From NCBI RefSeq assembly GCF_014297285.1, contig NZ_JACOQI010000008.1, positions 62,001-126,000 on the forward strand: 64,000 nt of DNA, written 5' to 3'. Position numbers and translations under genes: made by a program. Within the stretch, counting starts at the first letter, position 1. Each line of letters opens with the position of its first letter. A model generated the notes under the pieces. That model did no database searches and was not told where the DNA came from. It worked only from the letters and a program-made list of their open reading frames with translations. Shown here piece after piece: positions 34,417-42,736 of the stretch. Origin of the DNA: Dysosmobacter segnis. Lineage in GTDB: Bacteria > Bacillota > Clostridia > Oscillospirales > Oscillospiraceae.

Positions 34417-35259
34417 GTGTTCAAATATCTAAATCCAAAGCGCTTTTACTATGCGGTAGGCAAGAAAAAATTTCTGGAATTTATTCTGCTGGCAGTCTTT
34501 ATGCTGTTCTTTTACGGCCCGCTGATGTACATGTGCATTACAGCTTTTGGCAACGTATATGAGGTTCCCAATATTTTCCCCACGGAATGGGGCTTTAAAT
34601 GGTGGAACTTCGTGTTCTCTCAAAAGAGTCTGGTCTCCTCAATCGTACAGTCCCTGACCATTGCAGTCATCACCACAGTCTGCTCTATGGTGCTGTGCAT
34701 CCCGGCGGCTTATTCTCTGGCCCGGTTCCGCTTCCCCGGCAGAAAGATTTTCATGCTTTCTTTCCTGCTGACCAATGCGTTTCCAAAACTGGGCATCTAC
34801 ACTTCTATTGGTATTCTCTTCTATAAATACAATCTGATGGGTACACTGCTGGGCGTTGTCATTATTCATATGATCAACTCCATGATGTTCATGGTTTGGC
34901 TCCCATGCAGCGCCTTTCAAGCCGTTCACAAGCAACAGGAGGAAGCCGCTCGGGACGTAGGTGCCGGCCCCATCCGCACCTTCTTCCAGGTGTCCTTCCC
35001 CATGGCGATGCCCGGCATTATGGTCGCCACGCTCTATACCTTCCTCGGTTCCATGGAAGAGGCGCAGGGCACACTGCTGGTTGGCCTTGCCCGCATCAAG
35101 ACGATGCCCGTAGAGATGTACGGCATTATTCTGGATTATCCCGGTCAGGCCGGTGCGGTGTTTGCAATTTTGCTGATGATCCCCGCCGCAGTCATGATCT
35201 TTGCGATGAAGAAATATATCGGTCCCGAGGCAATTGCCGGCGGTTTCAAGATGAAGTGA
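34417..35259 (+). CDS. ABC transporter permease, inner-membrane subunit 1
   Basis: A 280-residue binding-protein-dependent permease with about six membrane helices and the EAA loop EEAARDVGAGPIRTFFQVSF (about 185-205) that contacts the ATPase. It starts at GTG 34417 after AAGGGTGG. It belongs with the ATPase, binding protein and second permease that follow on the same strand. It is more like MalG/UgpE-type permeases at the N-terminus. The solute should be the substrate of the phosphodiesterase and deacetylase just upstream. Confidence 0.9.
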   Translation: MFKYLNPKRFYYAVGKKKFLEFILLAVFMLFFYGPLMYMCITAFGNVYEVPNIFPTEWGFKWWNFVFSQKSLVSSIVQSLTIAVITTVCSMVLCIPAAYSLARFRFPGRKIFMLSFLLTNAFPKLGIYTSIGILFYKYNLMGTLLGVVIIHMINSMMFMVWLPCSAFQAVHKQQEEAARDVGAGPIRTFFQVSFPMAMPGIMVATLYTFLGSMEEAQGTLLVGLARIKTMPVEMYGIILDYPGQAGAVFAILLMIPAAVMIFAMKKYIGPEAIAGGFKMK

Positions 35260-35275
35260 TTGAGAGGAATAGAAA

Positions 35276-36238
35276 ATGGCTGAACGGAGTTTAAAACTGG
35301 AAATCCGTGATATGACAAAGCGCTATGACAACGGTGATGGCGTCGAGCATATCAATCTGAAAATTTATGAAGGCGAGATCGTCACCATGCTGGGGCCATC
35401 CGGCTGCGGAAAGTCCACCATTCTGCGGACCATCGGCGGTTTTCTGGATGTCACTGACGGCGACATTCTGATCGACAATGAATCTATCGTGAAACTGCCG
35501 CCGGAAAAGCGGCCGACCGCCATGGTATTCCAGAGCTACAACCTGTGGACCCACATGACGGTATATGAAAATCTGGCTTTCGGCCTGAAGCTGCGCAAGA
35601 TCCCCAAGGATCAGATCAGGGCCGATATTGATAAGCACCTAAAGCTCGTAAGCATGTCCGGCTTCGAAAAGAAGTATCCCACCCAGCTTTCCGGCGGCCA
35701 GCAGCAGCGCATCGCAATTGCCCGTTCCCTGCTGCTCAAGCCCTCCGTACTGCTGTTGGATGAGCCGTTCTCTGCTTTGGACGCCAAAATCCGCCAGCAG
35801 ATGCGCGAAGAGTTGAAGAAGATTCAGGCCGAACTGGGCATCACCGTGGTATTCGTGACCCACGATCAGGAAGAGGCCATGGCCCTGTCCCACCGCATCG
35901 TGGTCATGAACAAGGGTAAATTTGAACAGGTAGGCACTCCTACGGAGATCTACGATAACCCCGCAACCAAGTATGTGGCATCCTTTATTGGCGAAATGAA
36001 CTTCGTCGAAAAGGACGGAAAGACCGTTGCCGTCCGTCCCGAGGATGTCGCCATCACCAGTGAGCCTGCGGATATCCAGGGCTGCGTGCGGACCATCATG
36101 GTTCTGGGACATTACGTGGAGGTCAACGTCCAGTGCGGAGACCTCGTTGTCAAATGTTTCGTGGACCGCGATCAGTCTGAACGTCTCAACCCCGGAGACC
36201 CCGTGAACCTCAAATTCCTCAAAACGCATATTTTTTAA
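35276..36238 (+). CDS. ABC transporter ATPase of the phosphodiester-type importer
   Basis: A 320-residue ATPase: Walker A GPSGCGKST (about residue 40), Q-loop VFQSYNLW, signature LSGGQQQR, Walker B VLLLDEPFSALD, switch His VTHDQEEA, and a short C-terminal TOBE-type regulatory domain (VRPEDVAI). It is shorter than MalK/UgpC (about 370) and closer in organisation to PotA/FbpC/PhnT-type ATPases. It lies 16 bases after the permease gene and should be dedicated to this importer, unlike the separate MsmK-type ATPase at 42737. Confidence 0.92.
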   Translation: MAERSLKLEIRDMTKRYDNGDGVEHINLKIYEGEIVTMLGPSGCGKSTILRTIGGFLDVTDGDILIDNESIVKLPPEKRPTAMVFQSYNLWTHMTVYENLAFGLKLRKIPKDQIRADIDKHLKLVSMSGFEKKYPTQLSGGQQQRIAIARSLLLKPSVLLLDEPFSALDAKIRQQMREELKKIQAELGITVVFVTHDQEEAMALSHRIVVMNKGKFEQVGTPTEIYDNPATKYVASFIGEMNFVEKDGKTVAVRPEDVAITSEPADIQGCVRTIMVLGHYVEVNVQCGDLVVKCFVDRDQSERLNPGDPVNLKFLKTHIF

Positions 36239-36256
36239 TTGAAAGGAAGAAGTAAA

Positions 36257-37432
36257 ATGAAAATGAAGCGCATCTTAGCCACCGCGCTGGCCGTCATGAT
36301 GGCAATGTCTCTTGCTGCCTGCGGTCAGAAATCCGAGCAGTCCGCCAACTCCGGCAGTGACACAAAGAGCACTACCATTCATCTCTGGGCCACTGGTTCC
36401 GACAACGTCCGTCAGGTTTATGAGGCGCTGTCCGCCGATTTCAATGGCAACGCCGAAGCCAATCAGGGTTATCAGGTGGAATTGAACTTCCTGCTCTCCG
36501 GCACTGGTGGTCAGGGCATGCCTGATATGCTGGCTTCTGCCTGCAAGTCCAACCAGACCAACACCGAGTATGATCTGGTGGATCTGGGCGGCGACGATCT
36601 TTCCAAGGTTGTTTCTCTGGTCGGCACAGACGGCTTCATGAAGCTGGATAAATCCAAGATCCCCAATTCTTCCCGGGTCAGAGCTGAATCTGCTGACGCC
36701 GCCGAGTTCTGCCAGCCTTATCGCGGCACCACCGTGGTTCTTGCCTACAACTCTCAGAATGTAACTGAAGTTCCCACCACCGCCGAAGAACTGTATCAGT
36801 GGATCAAGGATCATCCCGGCCGTTTCGCTTATAACGTGCCTGGCACCGGCGGCGCTGGTGACTCTTTTGTCCGCACCACCGTCTATAACTGCATTGACGA
36901 TCAGGAAGCCATGACCTCTGATGACCCCAAGTGGATGGATCAGTGGGACGAAGGCTTTGCTAAGCTGGCTGAGCTGCATCCGTATATGTATAAGTCCGGC
37001 GGCAGCATCGTCTATCCCAACAAGAACCAGGGCGCTCTGGATCTGCTGTCTCAGGGCGAGATCGACATGTGCCCCATGTGGGCGGATATGCTGCTGAGCC
37101 AGCGTGCCGCCGGCACTGTCCCCGCTTACATCAAGATGGCCACCATTCAGCCCTCCTTCACTGGCGCTGTGCAGAGCCTGCTGATTCCCAATTTTGGTTC
37201 CAACCCTGATGGCGCCTATATTTTCATCGACTACATGCTTTCCGATACCGCTCAGCAGATCCTGGTCAAGGAAATGGCCGCTATTCCTCTGGTGGACGTC
37301 AGCGGTATGGATATGACCGGCTACGAAGATCTGAAGGATCTGGATGTGGGCAGCTTCCGCACGCTGTCTATCGGCGATCTGGGTACCAACTTTAACGAGC
37401 GCTGGGATAACGAGATTGGTTCTCTCGGCTAA
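36257..37432 (+). CDS. ABC importer substrate-binding lipoprotein
   Basis: It starts MKMKRILATALAVMMAMSLA with lipobox LAAC, so it is a membrane-anchored lipoprotein. ATG 36257 has GGAAGAAG upstream; the in-frame TTG 36239 is part of the RBS region. The mature protein (about 370 residues) has the two-lobed fold of extracellular solute-binding proteins (ELNFLLSGTGGQGMPDMLAS, YNVPGTGGAGDSFV, PNFGSNPDGAYIFIDYML). The glycine-rich loops resemble binding proteins for anionic or phosphorylated ligands such as phosphonates or thiamine, which fits the phosphodiester context. This is inference. Confidence 0.9.
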   Translation: MKMKRILATALAVMMAMSLAACGQKSEQSANSGSDTKSTTIHLWATGSDNVRQVYEALSADFNGNAEANQGYQVELNFLLSGTGGQGMPDMLASACKSNQTNTEYDLVDLGGDDLSKVVSLVGTDGFMKLDKSKIPNSSRVRAESADAAEFCQPYRGTTVVLAYNSQNVTEVPTTAEELYQWIKDHPGRFAYNVPGTGGAGDSFVRTTVYNCIDDQEAMTSDDPKWMDQWDEGFAKLAELHPYMYKSGGSIVYPNKNQGALDLLSQGEIDMCPMWADMLLSQRAAGTVPAYIKMATIQPSFTGAVQSLLIPNFGSNPDGAYIFIDYMLSDTAQQILVKEMAAIPLVDVSGMDMTGYEDLKDLDVGSFRTLSIGDLGTNFNERWDNEIGSLG

Positions 37433-37465
37433 ACTCTGATTTTGAAAGTGTCCGAGGTGTAAAGA

Positions 37466-38311
37466 ATGAGCAAGAAACTAAAACAGATGTTGGCTGCTTA
37501 TGGATTGGTACTGCCGTCCTTCCTGACGGTCATGCTGGTAGTAGCCTGGCCAATCCTGACGGCCATTAAGACCAGCTTTACAGACCCGGACACCGGCGGT
37601 TTTACCTTCGATAACTACAAATACTTTTTTGAAACACCGCGTGAACTGACCAATATCCTCTTCACACTGGGTATTGTGTTCCTCACCGTGGCACTAGCCA
37701 TCGTTCTGGCTTATCTGTTGGCGCTGTATCTGCGGTTTGTCAAGTCCAAGGTTTCCCGGCTGATTGGCAACCTCTACCTGCTGCCTCGTTTTGTGCCCAG
37801 CATGGTGGCGGTGTACGCCATGATCACCGTGGTTCGCGATTCTGGTCTGCTCAACCGTATTTCTCAACTCTTCGGCGGCGATTTTAAGCCGGGTATGATG
37901 TACCACGCCAGCGGACTTGTGACCATGAACATGTGGTTCAACATCCCCTTCGCTGCGTTGATGATCACGGCGGGTCTGGGAGCGATCCCCGACTCCATGA
38001 TTGAAAGCGCTCGGGATGTGGGTGCCAGCAAACTGCGGGTGCTCCGAAGCATGATCCTTCCTCTTTCCATGAAGGACGTGGTCATTGCAGCAACATTCGT
38101 GTTCATGTCCAACGTCGGTTCGTTTACCACGCCGTATTTGATGGGCGGCAACTATCCCAAGATGCTGGGCATTGTGCTGTTCGATCAGTTCAACAAGTAT
38201 TTGCGCTATGAGCGGGCGGCCGCCATGTCGTTTATCATCTTCCTCATTTGCTCTGTTTCCGCCGGTGTATATATCTACACCAACCTGCGCGAAAAAGAGT
38301 GGGAGAAATAA
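37466..38311 (+). CDS. ABC transporter permease, inner-membrane subunit 2
   Basis: A 281-residue permease with six membrane helices (for example LVLPSFLTVMLVVAWPILTA, ILFTLGIVFLTVALAIVLAY) and the EAA loop ESARDVGASKLRVLRSMILP. It completes the ABC importer with the genes at 34417-37432. An intrinsic terminator follows immediately, closing the transport part of the operon. Confidence 0.92.
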   Translation: MSKKLKQMLAAYGLVLPSFLTVMLVVAWPILTAIKTSFTDPDTGGFTFDNYKYFFETPRELTNILFTLGIVFLTVALAIVLAYLLALYLRFVKSKVSRLIGNLYLLPRFVPSMVAVYAMITVVRDSGLLNRISQLFGGDFKPGMMYHASGLVTMNMWFNIPFAALMITAGLGAIPDSMIESARDVGASKLRVLRSMILPLSMKDVVIAATFVFMSNVGSFTTPYLMGGNYPKMLGIVLFDQFNKYLRYERAAAMSFIIFLICSVSAGVYIYTNLREKEWEK

Positions 38312-38320
38312 CGTCTGCCT

Positions 38321-38360
38321 TACAGGGAGGAGCTCATAGGAGTCTCCTCCCTGTATTTTT
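38321..38360 (+). terminator. Intrinsic terminator inside the catabolic cluster
   Basis: Perfect 12-bp arms TACAGGGAGGAG/CTCCTCCCTGTA followed by ATTTTT, between the second permease and the next gene. It should reduce or end expression of the downstream enzyme genes from the upstream promoter. Confidence 0.85.
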
Positions 38361-38428
38361 CCGGGAAGCCTATCCGCCGCGCCGGCTTCCTTTCTCCATC
38401 CGGTACGCTAAAAACAGGAGGAAAAACT

Positions 38429-38917
38429 GTGGAACTGCTACTTGACCAGACATTCGCCTTTACTCTGGCGGATGTCCGCAAAAACATTCTGGTTCCTTTC
38501 CGCGTTGACCGGGATTTCGATCATCTGGCTATTTGCCTGCACTACGGGCCTAAGGCCATTCGAGATCCCGAGATCATTATGCCGCAGATCCGTAAGTGTG
38601 TGAAAACATACTTTCCCGCCGGCTATCAGCTGACAGAAGCGGATATGCAGGAATACCAGGAGCTTTTCAACTTTGTAACGCTTTCTCTGGATAAAAACGG
38701 CGAATATGTGGGCTGTGCCCACCGTCATCCGCCACAGCAGATACTGACAATTTCCGCAAGCGGCTCCAGTTGGGGCTTCGCCCCCACAGCAGCTTCCGCA
38801 GGAGACTGGCGGGCAGTGCTGCATGTACAGGCCGTGGTAGTCGGCACGGTAGACTACCACTTGAGAATTTACGGAATGGAACGAGGTGAGCAGGATGCTG
38901 AAATACCGTCCCTTTGA
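38429..38917 (+). CDS. Small hypothetical partner of the PHP phosphoesterase
   Basis: A 162-residue soluble protein starting at GTG 38429 after GGAGG. It has no recognised catalytic motif; the sequence alternates short strands (FTLADVRKNILVPFRVDRDF, YHLRIYGMERGE) like a beta-sandwich. Its end overlaps the PHP gene by 23 bases, so expression is coupled. In related CehA/McbA-type metallohydrolases a beta domain can precede the PHP domain, so this may be the split N-terminal domain. That is inference. Confidence 0.6.
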   Translation: MELLLDQTFAFTLADVRKNILVPFRVDRDFDHLAICLHYGPKAIRDPEIIMPQIRKCVKTYFPAGYQLTEADMQEYQELFNFVTLSLDKNGEYVGCAHRHPPQQILTISASGSSWGFAPTAASAGDWRAVLHVQAVVVGTVDYHLRIYGMERGEQDAEIPSL

Positions 38918-39890
38918 AATGCACTGCCACACTCGCCACAGCGACGGGACCTTTCTGGTCCCACAGCTGATAGAAAGTGTGGCTGCCTATGGATATGCGG
39001 GTCTGGCGCTGACTGACCACAACGCCGTAACCGGACTGCTGGAGGTCACGGAGGAACTGCAGCGGAAAAACAACTGTCTGGTGCTGCCCGGTATTGAGTG
39101 GACTACCTTTTACGGCCATTTGTTGGTCATCGGTTGCGACCGCTTCGTAGACTGGCGCTTTGTAACGCCGGACACCATTGACGAAGCCCTGCAGGAGATC
39201 CGGGCCGCAGGTGGCATCGCCGGCGTGGCCCACCCCTGTGAGGTTGGATCTCCGCTGATGTGCGGCTGTAATTGGGAATTTCGGGTCAAACGCTGGGATC
39301 TGATGGATTATGTGGAGATCTGGTCAGGTCCCGATCCTCACGCCTCCGCCAAGAACGGCCTTGCCATGCCCTGGTACGACGCGCTTTTAAATCAGGGCTA
39401 CCATTTGGCTATTTCAGCCGGACGCGACTGGCACGGCCCCGACAAGCCCGGCCAGATCCCTCTGCTGACCGCTACCTATCTTGGTATTGACGGAGATGTT
39501 ACAATAGAGAATGCCAAGGCTGCCATCCGCGCCGGACGAACCTATGTCACCACGGGTCCAACCGTGGATGTTACTCTGAAGCAGGAAAACCGGATCTACA
39601 GCCTGGGCCAAACCGCACATCCCGGTCCCGCCTCTGTTTCCGTGCGGATCGGCATGGAGGAACGAAGCAGCGTTTGGGCTCACAATGAAATCACACCTCA
39701 GTCCATCCGACTGGTACACAATGGAAAAATCTTGGCTGAACAGCCCTACAACGGTAAGCCTGTGGATTTTTCCGTAAGCTTGGTACCCGGCTGGCTTCGG
39801 GTGGAGGTATACGGAACGGCACTTGACCGTCCAGCGGATTCCATTGCACTGACAAGCCCTATTTATTCGGCGGACCTGCGGGATGAATGA
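38895..39890 (+). CDS. PHP-domain metallo-phosphoesterase (CehA/McbA-like)
   Basis: 331 residues with the PHP metal ligands: MHCHTRHSDG (HxH), LTDHNAVTG (DH), LPGIEWT (E), GVAHPCE (H) and SAGRDWHG (D-H). A C-terminal beta domain (about 210-331) follows. Such enzymes cleave phospho-mono- or diester bonds or carbamate-like bonds. Start ATG 38895 has GAGGTGAG just upstream; a GTG at 38886 lies within that RBS. In this cluster it may split a second phosphate linkage of the imported compound. Confidence 0.85.
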   Translation: MLKYRPFEMHCHTRHSDGTFLVPQLIESVAAYGYAGLALTDHNAVTGLLEVTEELQRKNNCLVLPGIEWTTFYGHLLVIGCDRFVDWRFVTPDTIDEALQEIRAAGGIAGVAHPCEVGSPLMCGCNWEFRVKRWDLMDYVEIWSGPDPHASAKNGLAMPWYDALLNQGYHLAISAGRDWHGPDKPGQIPLLTATYLGIDGDVTIENAKAAIRAGRTYVTTGPTVDVTLKQENRIYSLGQTAHPGPASVSVRIGMEERSSVWAHNEITPQSIRLVHNGKILAEQPYNGKPVDFSVSLVPGWLRVEVYGTALDRPADSIALTSPIYSADLRDE

Positions 39891-39909
39891 ACCAAGGAGG
39901 AAATCAAGC

Positions 39910-41274
39910 ATGAAACTGACAGTCATCGGAGGCGGCGGTGTCCGCTCCATGTTCCTGGCAAAGAGCATTGCCCAGAAAGCGGCGGAACTCCATATCACTG
40001 AACTGGTGTTCATGGATAACGATGGGGAAAAACTGCGGATTTACGGCGGTCTGGCCGCGCATGTCTCCCGGATGCTCAATCCGGAGCTGAAATTCCGGTT
40101 GACCACGGATGCCGTAGACGCCGTGAAAGATGCCGACTATATCATCACCACGATTCGAGTGGGCGGCGATCACATGCGGGTGCGAGAGGAGCGCATCGCC
40201 TTGGCCAACGGTGTGCTGGGACAGGAAACCACCGGCGCTGCCGGTCTCTCCTTTGCCATGCGCTCCGTTCCGGCATTGGCAGAGTATTGCGAACTGATTC
40301 GTCAATATGCCAAGCCAACCGTGAAGGTTTTCAACTTTACCAATCCCGCCGGCGTTGTCTCTCAGACTCTGCGAGATATGGGCTATGACTTCACCTATGG
40401 GATCTGCGATGCCCCCAGCGGCATGCTGCACCAATTTGCGGACCTCTACGGTGTATCTGCGGATCGGATCGTAGGCGAATGCTACGGTCTGAACCATCTC
40501 TCCTTTTTCCGCTCCATCAAAATTGACGGCAAGGAGATCATGCCGGAACTGATTAGCCGGGACGACGCCTATCGTGAAACAGATATGCGCTTTTTCGGCA
40601 AGGATCTACTGGAACATATGGGCTGCGTGCTTAACGAATATCTTTACTATTTCTATTATCGGGAACAGGCTGTCAGCAATATTCTCCACGCCCCTCAGAC
40701 CCGCGGCGAAGTCATCGAGGACATCAATCGTCAAATGACGGCAGAACTTTCCAAAATGGATATTGAAAACGACTTTGAAAGTTGCCTGAAGTGCTTTGAA
40801 AAGTGGTATGGCCGACGGGAAGACGCTTACATGGCCAACGAGACCGGTATCCACCGCAATAAGGCGTGGACCTTCGATGTGTTTGCCCCTGATGCCGGCG
40901 GCTATGCCGGCGTGGCTCTGCGTTTCATTGATATTGTGGAGTCCGGCAAAGCGGGCAGCATGATCCTCTGCGCTCCCAACCAAGGAGCCATCCCCGGCTT
41001 GCGGGATAACGACATTGTAGAGATCACCTGCGACATCGCGCCTGACAGCTGTACGCCTCATAAGGTCACGGATGGCGACGAACGGGCGTTGGAACTGATC
41101 CGCCGGGTAAAAGCCTATGAGCGGCTGGCATCTAAGGCTATCCGAGAAAAAAGCCGGACGGCCGCCATTGACTGCCTGACCCTTCATCCTCTGGTGAATT
41201 CCTATTCGCTGGCCGTGAAACTGGTGGATTCCTACATTGCGCTGAATACGGGATATAGTGATGGTTGGAAGTAA
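39910..41274 (+). CDS. Family 4 glycoside hydrolase (6-phospho-glycosidase type)
   Basis: An NAD+- and metal-dependent GH4 enzyme. The Rossmann start KLTVIGGGGVRSMFLAKSI is followed by TNPAGVVSQTL (NAD/substrate region), the metal-binding Cys in GICDAPSG and the His in GECYGLNHLSFF. GH4 enzymes act on 6-phospho-alpha- or beta-glucosides or on galactosides and galacturonides; the cysteine-type metal site fits. ATG 39910 has AGGAGG nine bases upstream. In 454 residues the length is normal. It would release a hexose(-phosphate) from the imported glycoside. Confidence 0.9.
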   Translation: MKLTVIGGGGVRSMFLAKSIAQKAAELHITELVFMDNDGEKLRIYGGLAAHVSRMLNPELKFRLTTDAVDAVKDADYIITTIRVGGDHMRVREERIALANGVLGQETTGAAGLSFAMRSVPALAEYCELIRQYAKPTVKVFNFTNPAGVVSQTLRDMGYDFTYGICDAPSGMLHQFADLYGVSADRIVGECYGLNHLSFFRSIKIDGKEIMPELISRDDAYRETDMRFFGKDLLEHMGCVLNEYLYYFYYREQAVSNILHAPQTRGEVIEDINRQMTAELSKMDIENDFESCLKCFEKWYGRREDAYMANETGIHRNKAWTFDVFAPDAGGYAGVALRFIDIVESGKAGSMILCAPNQGAIPGLRDNDIVEITCDIAPDSCTPHKVTDGDERALELIRRVKAYERLASKAIREKSRTAAIDCLTLHPLVNSYSLAVKLVDSYIALNTGYSDGWK

Positions 41275-42187
41275 GACGTTTATCTCCGGCGCCGCTAATG
41301 TAAACATTGACCTGTTTTTCTCAGGTCTGCCCCGGCTGCCGGAAGAAGGGCAGGAACTTTATTCCAAGGGATTTTCCCTGCAAATGGGCGGCGGACTGCC
41401 CGCCACCCTTATCAATCTGGGGCGCTTAGGCATACCTGTGCGTATCCAGACAGGGCTGGGAAAGGATATGTTCTCTCGTTTTGCTCGGGATGCCTTTGAG
41501 TCCGCCGGTGTAACTCCCTTTAACCTCTGCCCACAGACGGATGCGATTCCCCTGAATATCTCCGTCGCTATGCTGACGCCGGGCGACCGAACCTTCTGCT
41601 CCTATTCTGATGGTTTTCCGGTGACGGATACGGTATTAGAGCAGGTTTACGCAGACTCCAAGGGAGCGTCCATCTGCGCCATGGATCTTCGATTCCCGGA
41701 AGTCTACCGGCAACTGCATCAGGAGGGAACTCTTCTGACGCTGGATACTGGCTGGGACGATGAGATGTCCATCGAAAAATACCGCCCCATGTTGGAATTG
41801 GCAGATTTCTACACACCGAACCAGAAGGAAGCGCTGAAAATCACCGGCACAAACACGCCGGAAGAGGCTGCCCGGGTGTTGAGTGAATTTTTCCAGAAAG
41901 TGGTGGTAAAGCTGGATGCTTCCGGCTGTCTCATTCAGGAAAACGGCGTGCAGCAGGTGATCCCTGTGATCCCGGAATATGTACATCAGGACTCCACCGG
42001 CGCGGGCGACGCCTTTCTGGCCGGTTTCCTGTATGGTCTCTATCATGACTGCTCTCTGGCTGAATGTGTGTTGTACGGCAACATCACCGGCGGCAAATGC
42101 GTCACCGCAGTAGGCTGCCTGACAGCCTACTGCACAGAAGCGGAGCTGTTGGAAAAGGCTGCACGCTACCGCAGTCTGCTTCCCTGA
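41261..42187 (+). CDS. PfkB-family carbohydrate kinase
   Basis: A 308-residue ribokinase-fold kinase: N-terminal FISGAANVNIDLFF, the GG-containing substrate motif LQMGGGLPATLINLGRLG, and the C-terminal signature DSTGAGDAFLAGFLYG with the catalytic Asp. ATG 41261 overlaps the end of the GH4 gene by 14 bases. It is the last gene of the cluster and probably phosphorylates the released sugar or a keto-sugar. Specificity cannot be fixed from the motifs. Confidence 0.88.
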   Translation: MVGSKTFISGAANVNIDLFFSGLPRLPEEGQELYSKGFSLQMGGGLPATLINLGRLGIPVRIQTGLGKDMFSRFARDAFESAGVTPFNLCPQTDAIPLNISVAMLTPGDRTFCSYSDGFPVTDTVLEQVYADSKGASICAMDLRFPEVYRQLHQEGTLLTLDTGWDDEMSIEKYRPMLELADFYTPNQKEALKITGTNTPEEAARVLSEFFQKVVVKLDASGCLIQENGVQQVIPVIPEYVHQDSTGAGDAFLAGFLYGLYHDCSLAECVLYGNITGGKCVTAVGCLTAYCTEAELLEKAARYRSLLP

Positions 42188-42444
42188 CACAAAGAAAAAC
42201 GCACACCACGAGAATTTTTCACGCCAGAGATCATACCGGTGTGGACCGCAAGGCTGTCAATGGGGTCACTCCTTCCCAATGCCTGTACCGAGAGATCAGA
42301 ATGGGATCATCGGATACCATGATGAATCTCTCAAAGTCAGACTGTATTTCAAGAAACATTATTCGCATGGCTAAGCGGGCATACGGCATATGCTTTGAGC
42401 AGTCGGTGACAGTGGTATATCATATTCAGGCAGTCTGCAAACCT
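42188..42444. other. Stretch with no recognised gene
   Basis: About 250 bases after the PfkB stop without a gene I can support. A short plus-strand frame (…VNGVTPSQCLYREIRMGSSD) lacks a start or RBS of its own and may be a gene fragment. Confidence 0.45.
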
Positions 42445-42495
42445 AAAAAATAGCGCCTGCCGCAGGACATTGTCTTGCGGCAGGCGCTATTTTTT
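42445..42495. terminator. Strong bidirectional terminator
   Basis: 20-base arms (42445-42464 with 42476-42495), beginning AAAAAATAGCGCCTGCCGCA and ending in six T. It serves both the PfkB operon and the convergent ATPase gene. Confidence 0.9.
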
Positions 42496-42558
42496 ATATC
42501 AGGTAAGACGACGTTTTTCCCATCCGTCTGATTCAACAGGAGAAGCTGCACAAAAAAA

Positions 42559-42717
42559 GACATGGTTTGCAGACTCCGTCAGAATAAAGTTGTGGGATAT
42601 GCCCACCTGAATGAAGAGAGCAAACCATGTCCAAAATTATGCAATTCAGCGCAAAACAGCCAACAATCCAATCAAAAACGCCGTTCTTTCCGCTAATCAA
42701 CGAAATATATAACTGTA
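42559..42717 (+). mobile_element. Probable insertion-sequence leader and transposase stub
   Basis: 12-base arms GACATGGTTTGC (42559-42570) and GCAAACCATGTC (42620-42631) enclose a second small stem. The second arm contains an ATG (42627) that opens MSKIMQFSAKQPTIQSKTPF and about ten more residues before reading into unrelated DNA. The layout resembles an IS end with a buried start codon. The family is not recognised. Confidence 0.4.
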
Positions 42718-42736
42718 CACGGGGAGCGACCGTAAA

